Source of the DNA: Trachelipus rathkii
Lineage: Eukaryota > Arthropoda > Malacostraca > Isopoda > Trachelipodidae
Assembly: GCA_015478945.1 (NCBI GenBank)
Contig: JABUQX010131246.1
Span: 15,001-33,411 of the forward strand
Direction: 5' to 3'
Length of the DNA stretch: 18,411 nucleotides
Numbering within the stretch: the stretch's first letter is position 1; every line of letters begins with the position of its first letter. A program made the translations under genes and the position numbers. Positions 17,068-18,411 of the stretch are shown here, piece by piece. Under the pieces are notes generated by a model. The model made no database searches. It had not been told where the DNA came from and saw only the letters and a program-made list of their open reading frames with translations.

Positions 17068-18127
17068 TCAATAACAGGTATGGTCACCTCTGATACGGAT
17101 GACGGTTTGGCACCGTCGTTCATGCTCTCAATGACGTGTCGAATGTCCTCTACGGAAATCTGATCCCATACGCAATGCACCGCCTACCGCAACGCCTGGA
17201 TTGTTCCTGGCGTGGTTGCAGCTATTGCAACAGCCGTTTCAACATGTTCTCCACAGATGTTTTCAATTTAGGTTGATGGCGAGAACTGTAGATGCTGCCT
17301 AATTAATGTCTGATTTGGAAACTGTCGTTAGGTTATTTCGGTGAACACATCTGGCGCTTTTTGTGGTCTTGGCGTTGTCAATGGACTCATTAGGGACGAA
17401 TTTGTTCAACGCGATGTAGAGGGCACATGGCATGACATACGGGTCAAGGACGTCTGCGATGTACCACGTACGGTGGTTAGGGAACCGCCATCTAGGACGC
17501 TCAACTTTGTACGACCCGTTAAATATATGCCTTCCCAGACTTAGAGATCACTTTTCAACTGGCAATACCTCACCGCATTTACCATTGTGCGTTCCTCTTT
17601 ATTTAGATAGTCCGATAGATTACTGGATCGGCCGATTGGAAGTGTTAGAGAACTGACTCTGGACTTATCCGTAGACAGCACATTCACCCAATCGCCAACG
17701 GTCCAATGTGAGGTATTTACCGGGCATTGCTAGTTGCCACCGTCGATGCTCTCTGGTGTGGTCGTGGTCCTACTAGCCGGCTCTCAGTGGCAGTAAATTA
17801 TGTTCTGCGAGGCGTCGACGTATTGTATTATTATTCACACGGGTCATATGTTACTTCCTTCAGGCTGTATTTGAAGGAACTTACTGGTTGTATGATATTC
17901 TCTGCACGGCCCACAATACGCATTAAAAGGTGTCTTCAATTCCAGTGTGGCCGTTTTGACCTTGCCTGGCTCCACAACCGCCTTGCGTGCTTCAGGGTGT
18001 CGTGGCACCACCGCTGCACGACCCATGCAGTGGTTGTGTTCGCTACACAGACCTTCGACCCGAGTTTAACGGTACCCGTACCATGCTCTTGTCACGAGAG
18101 GGATGAAAAATCTGTATGCCCACTCAT
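17068..18127 (-). pseudogene. Tc1-like transposase (DDE family), near full length, multiply frameshifted
   Basis: Minus-strand blocks follow in Tc1 order across shifting frames. From an ATG at 18125-18127 come MSGHTDFSSLS and TTTAWVVQRW, the first helix-turn-helix, then LMRIVGRAEN and NNTIRRRLAEHNLLPLRAG (about 17830-17776), the second. REHRRW is followed by WTVGDWVNVLSTDKSR (about 17705-17658), whose Asp at 17667-17669 is the first catalytic acid. Next are LDPYVMP and ESIDNAKTTKSARCVHR (second Asp 17377-17379), LN..IENICG (Glu 17262-17264), WDQISVEDIRHVIESM and CQTVIRIRGDHTCY before a TGA at 17068-17070. The 1,060-base span matches the usual 340-350 codons, so the gene is complete end to end but broken by one-base shifts and stops. 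All three catalytic acids are still readable. Family call is strong; the lineage within Tc1/mariner is not resolved. Confidence 0.9.
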
Positions 18128-18411
18128 AACGTGTTAGTAAAAACGACTCACAATTCTTTCCATGGCTGTAGCAGCTAAATTCAAACCTGAATGGACACGT
18201 ATCAACATGCCTCCCGCCATCACCTTCCCCAACGCAGCTAAAGCTGGAGTTTTTAACCGTGGGTTTGTCATTTCATTAAATTATAGCGACTGTTGCGGGC
18301 TTCTAAATACCGCCACATATTACAGCTCTGTATAATCTGTGTAACTTGATGCTGTATATTTGCATAAAATATCTACACAGCGTTTTGGTGTTTTCTGTAA
18401 CCTGTTAAAGT
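18128..18411. other. Flank above the Tc1-like transposase, cut by the window end
   Basis: Ordinary-complexity sequence that should contain the 5' untranslated part and outer terminal repeat of the Tc1-like element. No terminal repeat could be fixed. No other gene was recognised. Confidence 0.4.

Noticed and set aside
17341..17656. 67- and 74-codon plus-strand frames
   Set aside because: Both lie antisense to the Tc1-like transposase catalytic region.
1..18411. CRISPR array, bacterial operon, phage or plasmid system
   Set aside because: No spaced direct repeats of CRISPR type and no prokaryotic gene layout. Composition and transposon families are those of an animal nuclear genome.

Overview
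The window looks like repeat-dominated, AT-rich animal nuclear DNA, most likely from an arthropod. A decapod crustacean would fit the very high density of (TA)n, (GA)n and (CT)n microsatellites together with Tc1, Jockey-type and Buster-type hAT relics, but the species cannot be fixed from sequence alone. No intact host gene, exon with convincing splice sites, rRNA or complete tRNA was recognised. No reading frame exceeds 136 codons, and the longest ones are antisense or accidental frames inside repeats. Everything with recognisable protein similarity is a broken transposable element.

Layout. 1-700: CT/GA microsatellites around two degenerate hexamer arrays. 700-5200: AT-rich, mostly T-rich non-coding DNA with a four-copy minisatellite (1545-1640), a tRNA-like remnant on the minus strand (about 4588-4640) and a 115-bp duplication (4987-5200). 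5200-9380: A-rich non-coding DNA, a GA tract at 7501-7600, then a broad TA-rich field (8220-9110). 9383-12052: an almost complete but frame-broken hAT element with a ZBED5/FAM200-like (Buster-type) transposase on the plus strand and candidate terminal inverted repeats. 12300-13446: a tandem array of about 3.7 copies of a roughly 300-310-bp, CpG-containing satellite with an internal hairpin, ending beside a 30-bp perfect palindrome. 13520-15240: GA tract, TA tracts, CT tract and short unidentified islands. 15411-15890, minus strand: the C-terminal end of a Jockey-like non-LTR retrotransposon ORF2 (RNase H tail plus zinc-knuckle-like end). 15896-16790: TA tracts and one unidentified island with an open frame. 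17068-18127, minus strand: a near full-length but frame-broken Tc1-like transposase.

Nothing suggests that these parts work together as a system. They read as independent insertions in a microsatellite-rich background. The damage in the two DNA transposons and the satellite copies is dominated by single-base insertions and deletions while the encoded motifs remain clear. That fits either old decay or an unpolished long-read assembly, and the distinction matters for whether the elements are really dead.
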